A stretch of DNA of 50,619 nucleotides from SXRF01 sp039808985. Lineage in GTDB: Bacteria; Pseudomonadota; Alphaproteobacteria; Rickettsiales; SXRF01. The DNA lies in contig JBDHUC010000013.1 of assembly GCA_039808985.1 (NCBI GenBank), positions 1 to 50,619 on the forward strand, in the 5' to 3' direction. The notes beneath the pieces were generated by a model. It searched no databases and was not told where the DNA came from. It worked only from the letters and a program-made list of their open reading frames with translations. Positions within the stretch are counted from its first letter, which is position 1, and every line of letters begins with the position of its first letter. Made by a program: the position numbers and the translations under genes. Of the stretch, positions 18,347 through 27,117 are shown piece after piece.

Positions 18347-18673
18347 ATGGAAACGATCACTTATAGATTTCCAGATGAAACAAAGACGCGTGAGGCGGCA
18401 AGGATTATTTATAGAAGCATATGTGATAGCAATGACTCGCAATATAGCGCCGCCGCCGCTTCTTCACAGCAATTCACTCACCAGAGATATGCGGTATCTG
18501 ATGCGCATGCCCAGGAAGTAATGTTTTATATCGTGCATGCCAAAGTAAGCTCCCCCTATATTGTATTCAATTTTCTCGTAGATGGACACAAAAACATCCT
18601 TCAGCCTATAATTGCAAAGGCTGTGGAAGCGCAAGAAGGCGTGGAGCAAAAACCCCAGGTCTGGACATCCTGA
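18347..18673 (+). CDS. Orphan hypothetical protein (108 residues)
   Basis: Not recognised. A strong GGAG site eight bases ahead of the ATG and a complete reading frame support it as a real gene, isolated on the plus strand between the RodZ-like gene and ptsP (both minus). The predicted protein is soluble, has no signal peptide or membrane helix, and looks alpha-beta. The start METITYRFPDETKTREAAR could be a strand followed by a helix, and a Ser/Ala-rich loop (AAAASSQQF) follows. One could imagine a small ferredoxin-like fold, but no function is claimed. It ends eight bases from the convergent ptsP stop. Confidence 0.65.
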   Translation: METITYRFPDETKTREAARIIYRSICDSNDSQYSAAAASSQQFTHQRYAVSDAHAQEVMFYIVHAKVSSPYIVFNFLVDGHKNILQPIIAKAVEAQEGVEQKPQVWTS

Positions 18674-18681
18674 TTATTATA

Positions 18682-20955
18682 TTAAATTATAATTCCGTGA
18701 TCACGCGCGTAATTGGACAGCCAGCCACGGCTGCTTGGCTCGGACAATGTAGTTACATAGTCTAGATATTCGCTTAGCTTGCTTATATCCATACTGCGGA
18801 TCGCGGCTTTAAGCGGCCCTATTGCAGAAGCCGAAACCGAAATACTGCGAACACCAACACCGATAAGGGCTAATGCATCAAGTGGTTTACGCGCCATTTC
18901 ACCACAGAAGCTTGCTTCAATATTATGTTCTTTTGCCTTAGCTACAACCTGGCGCACGACATTTAGCATAACTGGTGATAAAGTATCATAATTCCCTGCC
19001 ATATGCGCGGCCCCGCGGTCACAGGCAAAAAGGAACTGCATTAAATCATTGCTGCCAATTGATACGAAATCAACCCGCTGCATCAAAGCATCAAGCTGCC
19101 ACAATATTGATGGGACCTCGATCATAACACCAACCTTAACGCTGGTGGGAAGTTTTTTTCCTGCCATCTCAAAACTATACAGCTCTTTCATAAGCAGTGA
19201 TTTGGCAGCATCAAACTCCGAAACCTGGGCAATAAATGGGAACATAACATATAATGGCCTGCCTGCCGATGCAGTTATAAGAGCCTTGAACTGCGTACGT
19301 AATATACCAGGCATATCAAGGCCTATACGCGTTGCCCTCCAACCCATAGCCGGGTTTTCTTCATCACCCAAATTTAAATATGGGACTTTCTTATCCCCGC
19401 CAATATCGAAACTCCTGAATATTATCCGCTTGCCCGGCAACTGGTTATACATGCCTTCATAAAGTTGCGCCTGCATCTGTACATCTGGAAAATCAGGCGA
19501 TGTCATGTAAGGCAGCTCAGTCCGGTAAAGGCCAATCCCATCAACTCCTTCTTGCAATACGCTCGCTGTATTTACAAACAGCCCGGCATTCACATTAAGC
19601 GAGATACGCACCCCGTCTTTCGATATGGCGGCAACACCGCTTAGCGCCTCATATTCCGCCTCACGATTGGTATAAAGCGCTATATGCTTATCCATTGCGG
19701 ATTCAATATCTTCGCTGGGTCGGATATAAATATTACCGCCGTCAGCATCTAATATCACCACATCGCCACCCAGAATATGCGCGCTGGCATTCTGCACCTT
19801 GGCAAGGGCAGGAATATCCATTGCGCGGGCAATAACAGCGATATGGGAATTGGCAGACCCCTCCTCTATTATCAGCCCCTTTATGCAGCTTGGATCATAG
19901 CTTAAAAGCTCTGCCGGGCCAATAGCTCTGGCCACTAATATAAACTCCCTGGGCAGGTCGCTATGATCGGTCTGCAATGGCTTTCCCAGTAATATCTGAA
20001 GCAAATGGTTGGAGAGGTCTTCAAGGTCATGGATACGTTCTTTAATATATGGGCTGGCAAGCTGGTTCATTTTCGCCTGCAACTCTTCCTGCACCTTTTT
20101 TATTGCTGCTTCCGCTGTAAGCCCTGATGTTATGGCTTCGTTTATACGGGTAATCCAGCCGCGATCCTGAGTGAACAGCAGGTAAGTCTCTATTATTTCG
20201 CGCTTTACATCGTCACCAGGAAGATTTGCCGATTGAATATAATTATCTAATGATTCCTGGAGTTCCTTTAGGGCATTATCAAATTTTTCCTTCTCAAAAA
20301 TAGTATCTGTAGCCACGTAATTGGTAATAACGAGTTGAGGCTGGTGCAGCACCGCAACTGCCTTGGTAACTCCGCCGCAAAGCTGCACGCCTGTAAGCTT
20401 CTGGAGCGACACTCCGTCTACCGCTGAATTTATTTCTTTTAAATTTACAAGCTGCCCTGAAACAGCCAGTTCAGAAAGCACCATCGCCACCGTTTGCAGC
20501 ACTTCAACCTGATCCTGCGTATATTCCCTGGCTTCCTTTCCCTGGACCACCAGAACACCTATGGTTTTCCCTCCCTGGAAGATTGGAACTGCTACAAATG
20601 AATGATATATCTCTTCGCCGGTTTCCGGGCGGTACTCAAAGTTGGGGTGCTCCTGCGCATTAGCAAGGTTTAACGGTTCTGCTGCCGCAGCCACCGCGCC
20701 GACAAGCCCCTGCCCTATATTAAGGCGAGTCAAATGTACTGAGGTTTGCTTAAGGCCTTCGCTTGCAAACAGCTCCATAATGTCGCCAGCGCGAAGCAGA
20801 TAAACCGAGCAGACTTCAGATGCAAAACCATCGGCTATAATCCTTACCACGCTATCAAGGCGTTCTTGAGCACTGGCATCAAGCGCCATTACATCACGGA
20901 TCTGACGTAACAGTGACAAAGGGGTAAGTGGTAGCTTTGTAACCTTGCTGCTCAT
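18682..20955 (-). CDS. ptsP: Nitrogen phosphotransferase system enzyme I (PtsP)
   Basis: A protein of about 757 residues from ATG 20955; a TTG 15 codons upstream is an alternative. The N-terminal GAF domain (about 15-150) contains EVCSVYLLRAGDIMELFA. The PEP-utilising enzyme region has the phospho-histidine loop GSANSHIAVIARAMDIPAL, and the C-terminal PEP-binding barrel has SIGSNDLMQFLFACDR and SFCGEMARKPLDALALIG. PtsP takes phosphate from PEP and passes it to NPr and EIIA-Ntr, linking nitrogen status to metabolism; the GAF domain is the sensor in other bacteria. No NPr or EIIA gene is in the window. Placement between lysC and prfA is usual in Alphaproteobacteria. Confidence 0.94.
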   Translation of the reverse strand: MSSKVTKLPLTPLSLLRQIRDVMALDASAQERLDSVVRIIADGFASEVCSVYLLRAGDIMELFASEGLKQTSVHLTRLNIGQGLVGAVAAAAEPLNLANAQEHPNFEYRPETGEEIYHSFVAVPIFQGGKTIGVLVVQGKEAREYTQDQVEVLQTVAMVLSELAVSGQLVNLKEINSAVDGVSLQKLTGVQLCGGVTKAVAVLHQPQLVITNYVATDTIFEKEKFDNALKELQESLDNYIQSANLPGDDVKREIIETYLLFTQDRGWITRINEAITSGLTAEAAIKKVQEELQAKMNQLASPYIKERIHDLEDLSNHLLQILLGKPLQTDHSDLPREFILVARAIGPAELLSYDPSCIKGLIIEEGSANSHIAVIARAMDIPALAKVQNASAHILGGDVVILDADGGNIYIRPSEDIESAMDKHIALYTNREAEYEALSGVAAISKDGVRISLNVNAGLFVNTASVLQEGVDGIGLYRTELPYMTSPDFPDVQMQAQLYEGMYNQLPGKRIIFRSFDIGGDKKVPYLNLGDEENPAMGWRATRIGLDMPGILRTQFKALITASAGRPLYVMFPFIAQVSEFDAAKSLLMKELYSFEMAGKKLPTSVKVGVMIEVPSILWQLDALMQRVDFVSIGSNDLMQFLFACDRGAAHMAGNYDTLSPVMLNVVRQVVAKAKEHNIEASFCGEMARKPLDALALIGVGVRSISVSASAIGPLKAAIRSMDISKLSEYLDYVTTLSEPSSRGWLSNYARDHGIII

Positions 20956-21027
20956 GGAAGCATTGTAGCGCAAGAGAGTACAAAGTGAAAGTTTATTCAA
21001 CGCTGCGTTGCAGCAATTGCCAGCTTG

Positions 21028-22059
21028 CTATACCAGGTCACGAGCATTAAGGCATGACTCAGACTGGGCTACAAGCTCGGACACAATATCTTTCATCGGC
21101 TCTATTTTTGCAACCATTCCTACACTTTGCCCGGCCATAAGAGAGCCATTCTCAACATCGCCGTCAATTACTGCCCGTTTAAGGGCTCCAGCCCAGAAAT
21201 GCTCTATTTTTAGCTGGGCTTCTTTTTTATCAAGTTTTCCGGCGCGGAACTGGCCTATAACCTCATGCTGGCAGCGGGTAAAAGCGTCTGTTGCCTTATT
21301 CACAAGCGCGCGCACCGGAATTACTGCGAAGTCAGGATCGAGCTGCACCGATGGCATAGCATCACGCGCCTGGGCACGGATAAAAATTTCCTTGAATTTT
21401 GGGTGCGCTATTGATTCAGTGGCACATACAAAACGGGTTCCAAGCTGCACACCTGACGCTCCCATTTCAAGGTAACTTACAATAGCCTCGCCGCGCCCTA
21501 TTCCACCAGCCACAAAAATCGGCACTTCCCGAATATTGGGGAGTATTTCCTGTGCAAGAACCGAGGTTGACACAGGGCCGATATGCCCACCTGCTTCTGC
21601 GCCTTCAATAACCAGAGCATCAACACCACTGCGCACCAGCTTGCGCCCGATAATAGCGGATGGTGCAAAACCTATAATTTTTATCCCCGCTTCTTTCAGG
21701 GATTTAATGGAATCACCAGAAGGTATGCCGCCAGCCAGCACCACATGCGAAACCTTCTGGCGTTTGCAGACCTCGATCAATTCATCAAGCTGCGGATGCA
21801 TAATAATAAGGTTCACACCAAATGGCTTTTGGGTAAGCTTACGGGTTTCAATTATCTCATGCTCAAGCATGGCTGGCGGCATGGAGCCGCAGGCGATAAC
21901 CCCGAATGCCCCGGCATTGGAAAGGGCAGAAACCAGGTTACGCTCAGAAACCCAAGACATAGCCCCGCCCATAATAGCGTAATCAGTGCCCAGGAATTCG
22001 GCCCCGCGTTGCCAGAGTGAGTTTAGTTTAGAGCTTGGGGTTTGGAGTGTATTTGTCAT
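21028..22059 (-). CDS. Nitronate monooxygenase-family flavoprotein
   Basis: A 343-residue TIM-barrel FMN protein. Motifs typical of the nitronate monooxygenase/2-nitropropane dioxygenase family are visible: IMGGAMSWVSERNLVSALSN at the N-terminus, VDALVIEGAEAGGHIGP with the His often used in catalysis, and the phosphate-binding MGASGVQLGTRF. Related enzymes include FabK-type enoyl-ACP reductases, so detoxification of nitronates is likely but fatty acid synthesis cannot be excluded. It lies 72 bases upstream of ptsP on the same strand and may share transcription. Confidence 0.82.
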   Translation of the reverse strand: MTNTLQTPSSKLNSLWQRGAEFLGTDYAIMGGAMSWVSERNLVSALSNAGAFGVIACGSMPPAMLEHEIIETRKLTQKPFGVNLIIMHPQLDELIEVCKRQKVSHVVLAGGIPSGDSIKSLKEAGIKIIGFAPSAIIGRKLVRSGVDALVIEGAEAGGHIGPVSTSVLAQEILPNIREVPIFVAGGIGRGEAIVSYLEMGASGVQLGTRFVCATESIAHPKFKEIFIRAQARDAMPSVQLDPDFAVIPVRALVNKATDAFTRCQHEVIGQFRAGKLDKKEAQLKIEHFWAGALKRAVIDGDVENGSLMAGQSVGMVAKIEPMKDIVSELVAQSESCLNARDLV

Positions 22060-22222
22060 TAATTTTATTCCCTGATTTGTATTTATTGTATTTATGTTTA
22101 GAAAAATTAAGTGTTTCTTACAAATGAAATATACATTTAGAAATATTATTGGAAAAAATCAAAAATGAAAATTCTTATAAAAAGCCTTATTAAAAAAAAT
22201 AGCAATTATAATACTAGCTTAT

Positions 22223-22708
22223 ATGCCTACTATTCTAATCACCAATACATTAATTATTATTATATTATGCGACTTTGTTTTTAAAACTTATAATTTTAAT
22301 ATTTTTATAGGAAAGGCAACGGTTGGAATGACTCTCATTGCCCCCTTTTTATGGTGGGAAAAAAAATGGAACGAGCTAAAGCAAAACAACAATACTACTG
22401 ATATTGATAACATTATTAAAATTGCTGATAATTTCCATGAACTATTATTTATAAATATACTGTGCATTGGGATAGCAACTATAGGGGCTTTACTTTTATC
22501 ATTGTTCAGCATTCCAATATTATTACATATAGGTGAATTAATAGTATCTATATGGGCAAGAAGCCTATCACAAAATGAGAGGGGGTGGATAATTGCTACA
22601 TCAACTTCTATTATCGCATTTATCATTTTAATTTTCTCAATGCGCTTTATGCTTAAAAGGCGGCGCATTAAAAAAGAACTGCAAAGTAAAAAAATGCAAA
22701 GAATTTAG
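22223..22708 (+). CDS. Hypothetical small membrane protein, AT-rich
   Basis: A 161-residue protein with three to four hydrophobic segments (about residues 3-18, 30-45, 74-105 and 128-145) and a strongly basic tail (KRRRIKKELQSKK). Not recognised. The gene and its upstream 160 bases are clearly richer in A and T than the neighbours, with many Ile, Asn and Lys codons, which suggests later acquisition or relaxed selection. No good ribosome binding site precedes the ATG, so the start is uncertain. It sits alone between the nitronate monooxygenase gene and lysC, convergent with lysC. Confidence 0.6.
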   Translation: MPTILITNTLIIIILCDFVFKTYNFNIFIGKATVGMTLIAPFLWWEKKWNELKQNNNTTDIDNIIKIADNFHELLFINILCIGIATIGALLLSLFSIPILLHIGELIVSIWARSLSQNERGWIIATSTSIIAFIILIFSMRFMLKRRRIKKELQSKKMQRI

Positions 22709-22747
22709 CTATTATGCTTGAATTACCATTATCTTTTTAAGTGGTAT

Positions 22748-23977
22748 TTACATTTTCTCCAACTCAAATGCGGCATGCAATGCACGCACTGCAAGTTCAG
22801 TATATTCTTCACCTATCAGAACACTTATCTTTATTTCTGAGGTGGAGATAACCGAGATATTGATATTTTTTTCCGCAAGCGCCTCGAACATTGTCTGCGC
22901 TATGCCGGTATGGCTGCGCATACCAACGCCAACCACAGAAACCTTTGCTACATTCTTATCAGCATGCAGGGATTTATATTTTAATTTACCTTGTAAATTC
23001 TCAACAACCTTCAGCGCCATATCCACATCTGCCTTAGGAACAGTAAAGGTAATGTCAGTTGATTTCCCTCCTTCGGTTACGTTCTGGACTATCATATCCA
23101 CATTGATGCCTGCCTGCGCAAGTGGTGCGAATAATGCTGCCGACATACCTGGAATATTCGCTATTTCAGTAAGCGAAATACGCGCATCATCACGCGAATA
23201 GGCAATACCGGTGATACGTTTCTGTTCCATAATATCTTCCTCTTTTACCAGTAATGTTCCAACTTCATCATTAAAGCTGCTTAAAACCTGCACCACAACG
23301 CCATGGTTCATGGCCATTTCCACCGAGCGTGTCTGCAGTACCTTAGCCCCCAGAGATGCCATTTCCAGCATTTCTTCATAGGCTATTTTATCCAGTTTAC
23401 GCGCAACCGGAACAATGCGTGGATCGGTGGTATAGACGCCATTAACGTCAGTATAAATATCGCACCTGTCAGCTTGCAAAGCCGCCGCCAGCGCAACCGC
23501 TGAGGTATCAGAACCGCCGCGCCCCAGCGTGGACACTCGCCCATCCTCAGTGATTCCCTGGAAACCAGCAACGACAACGACCTTGCCGGAGTTTATTTCT
23601 GCAAGCATTTTCTGCGCATCAATTGATTCTATGCGGGCTTTCCCATGCGCCTTATCAGTTTTAAGCGGTATCTGCCAACCGGAGTATGAGCGCGCCGGAA
23701 TCCACATTTCACTTAAGCACAGTGCCAGCAGGCCACTTGTCACCTGCTCTCCCGATGCAACCACCTGGTCATATTCCGCCCAGGCATCTGCGCTGGCAAG
23801 CGGCGAAAGCTCCTTAACATAGGCGACAAGCTGGTTGGTAACCCCTGACATTGCAGAAACCACAACCGCAACTTTATTACCCTTATCCAGTTCTTTTTTT
23901 ACCTTAGTTGCAACATTACGGATGCGGCTGATATCGCCAACCGAAGTGCCGCCGAATTTCTGTACAATGAGTGCCAT
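22748..23977 (-). CDS. lysC: Aspartate kinase
   Basis: A 409-residue monofunctional aspartokinase. It phosphorylates aspartate in the first step towards lysine, methionine and threonine, and also supplies diaminopimelate for the cell wall. It starts with the kinase signature VQKFGGTSVGDISRI (K7). FQGITEDGRVSTLGRGGSDTSA follows near residue 165, and two ACT domains fill the C-terminal third (about 265-409, including SDITFTVPKADVD-like and VSVVGVGMRSHTGIA motifs), the site of feedback control. No lysine riboswitch was recognised in the 218-base leader region. Confidence 0.96.
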   Translation of the reverse strand: MALIVQKFGGTSVGDISRIRNVATKVKKELDKGNKVAVVVSAMSGVTNQLVAYVKELSPLASADAWAEYDQVVASGEQVTSGLLALCLSEMWIPARSYSGWQIPLKTDKAHGKARIESIDAQKMLAEINSGKVVVVAGFQGITEDGRVSTLGRGGSDTSAVALAAALQADRCDIYTDVNGVYTTDPRIVPVARKLDKIAYEEMLEMASLGAKVLQTRSVEMAMNHGVVVQVLSSFNDEVGTLLVKEEDIMEQKRITGIAYSRDDARISLTEIANIPGMSAALFAPLAQAGINVDMIVQNVTEGGKSTDITFTVPKADVDMALKVVENLQGKLKYKSLHADKNVAKVSVVGVGMRSHTGIAQTMFEALAEKNINISVISTSEIKISVLIGEEYTELAVRALHAAFELEKM

Positions 23978-24101
23978 AAATCTAGTGAATAGTTATTGGT
24001 GGATGGTGATTATTAATCCAGTTTTTTTTTCATTACAAGCCTAATAGGGCTTAGACAAAGCATGTTTTAAGAAATTTCTGCTTTAATTAACAACATGATA
24101 T

Positions 24102-24133
24102 AAAAGCGATATATTTCATCAATTATCGCTTTT
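24102..24133. terminator. Perfect hairpin with A/T flanks between lysC and an orphan gene
   Basis: Arms AAAAGCGATA (24102-24111) and TATCGCTTTT (24124-24133) pair perfectly over ten bases around a 12-base loop. The U run at the end of the plus-strand copy, and the symmetric A run, make it look like a bidirectional rho-independent terminator. However, it lies between the starts of two divergent genes, in the leader of both. It could end a small transcript, act as an attenuator or be a protein-binding site. Confidence 0.4.
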
Positions 24134-24195
24134 AATTTAAAAATATTTAATTATTATTAGGAAATAACAGGTAATTATAAATCAGGAAAAGCAAA

Positions 24196-24516
24196 ATGGA
24201 ACAGACACAGGATATTGAAAGGCTTATAAATTCTGCAACATGGTACGAGCAAAGCAGGTTAGATGCCACCCCCATTAAATCTGCCAGCATGGATAAAAAC
24301 AATGCTGAGAGAATAGTACAGCACCTAAATGAAAAAAATCCCGACATAGGGGCTTCATTAATTGATGGTGAAGGAACTGGTAGCCACCGGGTTGCAATAA
24401 AAGATGAAAAAAGCTTTTTGGCGGAATTTCCTAACGCACGCATTACTGAACTTCGTAATCACGACACCAGATTCAGGATAGCGCGTACCGATAAAAGCGG
24501 TGGCATGTCAATATAA
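24196..24516 (+). CDS. Orphan hypothetical protein (106 residues)
   Basis: Not recognised. A complete reading frame with an AGGA site at normal spacing before the ATG. The protein is soluble and charged, without signal peptide or membrane helix, and starts MEQTQDIERLINSATWYEQ. The C-terminal half (HRVAIKDEKSFLAEFPNARI to RFRIARTDKSGG) may form beta strands. It is a lone plus-strand gene between lysC and rimI, both minus, with the hairpin at 24102-24133 in its leader. No function is claimed. Confidence 0.65.
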   Translation: MEQTQDIERLINSATWYEQSRLDATPIKSASMDKNNAERIVQHLNEKNPDIGASLIDGEGTGSHRVAIKDEKSFLAEFPNARITELRNHDTRFRIARTDKSGGMSI

Positions 24517-24540
24517 TTTGAATAATGTTATTCCCGGCTA

Positions 24541-25008
24541 TCAACCCAGCCTTTTTTCCATAACCAGCGCGTCGGTGAGCGAGCCGTCAAGCTGCTGGTA
24601 ATATAATTTACGGCGGCTTATATGCCTGAATCCGGCCTGCTCATACAGGCTTAGTCCCGCGCTGTTTCCATCTTCAACCTCCAGAAAGATTTTTTGCACA
24701 CCCTTACGCCCGCAATCAGCGATTATTTTTTCCAGAAGCATCCTTGCTATTCCTTTGCGCCTGCTGCCCGGCAAAACAGCAATTGTAATAATGTCAGCAT
24801 CTTCCATGGCTACCCTGTAAACGATCATGGCAACTGGCTTTTCAGCACTTTCTACCAGCAGCGCAAAAGTATTATCCACCGAGAAAAAATCAGTAAATGC
24901 CTGACGGTTCCAATAGCGCGGGAAACATTCGGTGTGAATAGCGGTTAGTATTTCTGCTTCCGCATTCCCAACATTACGTATAATCAAATCTTCATTAACC
25001 AATAGCAC
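24541..25008 (-). CDS. rimI: GNAT acetyltransferase, RimI-like
   Basis: About 155 residues from the GTG at 25008, whose first base is the last base of the preceding stop codon. Longer versions would overlap the TPR gene more deeply. The GNAT acetyl-CoA loop appears as ITIAVLPGSRRKGIARMLLE (an R/Q-x-x-G-x-G/A type motif), followed by FLEVEDGNSAGLSLYEQAGF, which is the RimI signature. RimI acetylates the N-terminal alanine of ribosomal protein S18 in E. coli, and relatives act on other proteins. Whether this one modifies S18 cannot be seen. It is coupled to the TPR gene upstream. Confidence 0.82.
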   Translation of the reverse strand: MLLVNEDLIIRNVGNAEAEILTAIHTECFPRYWNRQAFTDFFSVDNTFALLVESAEKPVAMIVYRVAMEDADIITIAVLPGSRRKGIARMLLEKIIADCGRKGVQKIFLEVEDGNSAGLSLYEQAGFRHISRRKLYYQQLDGSLTDALVMEKRLG

Positions 25009-25409
25009 TAACTGGCCGCCGTTTTCAACGCATCCTGCGCCTGTTGCCAATCCGGTTTAAGCGCCAATGCCTTTTTCAAAGAAGATGCCGCTTCTGCTTT
25101 TTTGCCATTTGCAATATAGCTCACACCCAGCCAGTACCATCCATCAGCGTAGTTCTGGTCAAGCCATGTCACAAATTTAAAACGCATCACGGCATCATCA
25201 AAATTACCAAGTGAGTAATGCTTTTTACCTAATTCGAAATTATTTTCTTTAACGTTTCTTATGGTCTTAAGTTTATCAAAAAAATCTGCGGCCATTTTTT
25301 TTAATTGATTAAACTTTATTACAATATTTTCTTCGCTTATTTCCTTGCTGAATGGGCGTTGCAATCTTTCAAATATTTTTTTCTTTTTAGGGGATTCTTT
25401 TTCCTGCAT
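25008..25409 (-). CDS. TPR-repeat protein
   Basis: A 133-residue soluble protein. The start is very rich in lysine (QEKESPKKKKIFERLQR). From about residue 60 two or three tetratricopeptide repeats follow: GKKHYSLGNFDDAVMRFKFV, ADGWYWLGVSYIANGKKAEA and SLKKALALKPDWQQAQDALK. Such repeats mediate protein contacts; the partner is unknown. It is immediately upstream of rimI with a one-base overlap, so the two are made together, and it is divergent from ubiG. Confidence 0.8.
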   Translation of the reverse strand: MQEKESPKKKKIFERLQRPFSKEISEENIVIKFNQLKKMAADFFDKLKTIRNVKENNFELGKKHYSLGNFDDAVMRFKFVTWLDQNYADGWYWLGVSYIANGKKAEAASSLKKALALKPDWQQAQDALKTAAS

Positions 25410-25461
25410 ATACTATACTCCACCCTGATGTTTTAATTAATTTATAAACTTATATTGGCAA

Positions 25462-26202
25462 ATGAAAGCAAAAAATATTAATAACGCCCCAGAAAGCACA
25501 GTTGACAGTGAAGAAGTCGAGCGTTTTTCAATAATCGCCGATGAATGGTGGGACTTAAAAGGCAAATTCGCGCCTCTTCATAGCATGAATCCTGTGCGCA
25601 TTGACTATATAAGGGATAAAATCACGGCACATTTTGGTAAATTTGAATCCATTTCCCTTTTGGATATAGGTTGCGGCGGGGGCCTTATTTCTGAACCAAT
25701 GGCACGGCTTGGGGCCATGGTAACGGCTATTGATGCATCAGAAAAAAATATCAAGGTAGCGTCGCTGCACGCAAAAAAAATGGGGCTGGAAGTTGATTAC
25801 CGGCACAGCACCGCCGAAGAACTGGAAAAAACCGGTGAGAAATTCGATGTTATACTTTCGCTGGAAATCATAGAACATGTGGCCGATATAAACCTGTTCA
25901 TAAAATCATGTGGCAATCTTTTGAAACCAGGCGGGCTAATAATTCTATCCACTTTAAACCGCACAGCGAAATCCTATGCGCTGGCTATAGTCGGAGCTGA
26001 ATATATAATGCGCTTGCTGCCAGTTGGCACCCATACATGGAATAAATTTTTACGCCCCAGCGAGCTATGTAACATACTTGAAAAAAATGACATTGCAGTT
26101 ATAGAACTTATGGGCATGGTGATGAACCCGCTTTTGTGGAAATGGCGGCTTGATAACAAAGACCTGTCGGTTAATTACCTGGTGGCTGGAACGAAACCGT
26201 AA
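25462..26202 (+). CDS. ubiG: Ubiquinone biosynthesis O-methyltransferase UbiG
   Basis: A 246-residue SAM-dependent methyltransferase that performs the two O-methylation steps of ubiquinone synthesis. Motif I is LLDIGCGGGLISEPMARLGA near residue 62, and the family-typical opening FSIIADEWWDLKGKFAPLHSMNPVRIDYI is also clear. Later motifs DVILSLEIIEHV and LKPGGLIILSTLNRT are intact. Its 3' end overlaps the convergent nitrilase-family gene by 32 bases. In many alphaproteobacteria ubiG lies near lysC, as it does here. Confidence 0.95.
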   Translation: MKAKNINNAPESTVDSEEVERFSIIADEWWDLKGKFAPLHSMNPVRIDYIRDKITAHFGKFESISLLDIGCGGGLISEPMARLGAMVTAIDASEKNIKVASLHAKKMGLEVDYRHSTAEELEKTGEKFDVILSLEIIEHVADINLFIKSCGNLLKPGGLIILSTLNRTAKSYALAIVGAEYIMRLLPVGTHTWNKFLRPSELCNILEKNDIAVIELMGMVMNPLLWKWRLDNKDLSVNYLVAGTKP

Positions 26203-27001
26203 AATCACGGCCATGCTTTAAATTTGGCAGTCTGGCGCGTATATTATTCACCTCGCCCAGATCCAGCCCAGCAGTAATCACGCCCTCTTCAGTGCCACCA
26301 TCGGCTATTATTCTTCCCCAGGGATCAACAATAAGCGAATGCCCATAGGTCTGTCTGCCTCCTGCATGTGTTCCTGTCTGGGCAGGAGCGATTATGAAAC
26401 TTCCAGTTTCTATTGCGCGGGCACGAAGCAAGACATGCCAGTGGGCCTCGCCTGTTACCTGGGTGAAAGCAGCGGGAACAGCGATAATATTCGCACCTGC
26501 CTTTGCCAGGGCGCGATATAGCTGCGGGAAACGCAAATCATAACAAACCGTCATACCAAGATCTGCGAAAGGAAGCTGCGCGACAATAGCCTTATCGCCA
26601 GGAGCTATTTTTGCTGATTCCCGGTAAAGCTGCCCATCGCCGACATCAACATCGAAAAGATGAATCTTATCATACTGTGCACATATATTCCCATTCGGAT
26701 CGAAAAGCAGGGAGCGATTGTATGTTTTGCCCTCCTCATTAGCAGCGACAGCTACGCTGCCTATCAACAGCCATACTTTATGTTTCTCAGCTATACTTGC
26801 AGAAGCTTTAACCGCTGGGTGCTCATTTTGCCGGTAAATTTCACGTTTCCTGCCTGGCTCTTCTATCAAAAAACTATTTTCCGGGGTAGCGACAAGCGTA
26901 GCCCCCTCTTGCGCAGCTTTCGCCGCCAGCTCACTAATTTTTAATATATTACCCTGCAAATCAGCGCTGCTGGTAAGCTGGATACATGAAATCTTTAGCA
27001 T
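26171..27001 (-). CDS. Carbon-nitrogen hydrolase (Nit/omega-amidase-like)
   Basis: A 276-residue nitrilase-superfamily enzyme. The catalytic triad is complete: E41 in TPENSFL, K112 in YDKIHLFDVDVGDG and C153 in TVCYDLRFPQLYRAL. The sequence around the Lys and Cys is characteristic of the Nit1/Nit2 branch, whose members hydrolyse deaminated glutathione or alpha-keto acid amides. The exact substrate is inference. Its last 32 bases overlap the end of ubiG on the other strand. Confidence 0.88.
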   Translation of the reverse strand: MLKISCIQLTSSADLQGNILKISELAAKAAQEGATLVATPENSFLIEEPGRKREIYRQNEHPAVKASASIAEKHKVWLLIGSVAVAANEEGKTYNRSLLFDPNGNICAQYDKIHLFDVDVGDGQLYRESAKIAPGDKAIVAQLPFADLGMTVCYDLRFPQLYRALAKAGANIIAVPAAFTQVTGEAHWHVLLRARAIETGSFIIAPAQTGTHAGGRQTYGHSLIVDPWGRIIADGGTEEGVITAGLDLGEVNNIRARLPNLKHGRDFTVSFQPPGN

Positions 27002-27117
27002 ATCAGCCCCATATCTGTATGGACATTATATATAGAGATAATTTTAATGTATTATAACTAATAGTTAACTTTAATAGGTTATTATGCTACTATAAATTAA
27101 AGGTTATGGAGAATATA

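Noticed and set aside
22165..22287. A 40-codon frame starting at 22165 upstream of the AT-rich membrane gene
   Set aside because: It is in a different frame, overlaps the more plausible membrane protein gene and has biased low-complexity content.
23978..24195. Lysine riboswitch upstream of lysC
   Set aside because: The leader is AT-rich with one simple hairpin; it lacks the several conserved stems of that riboswitch.
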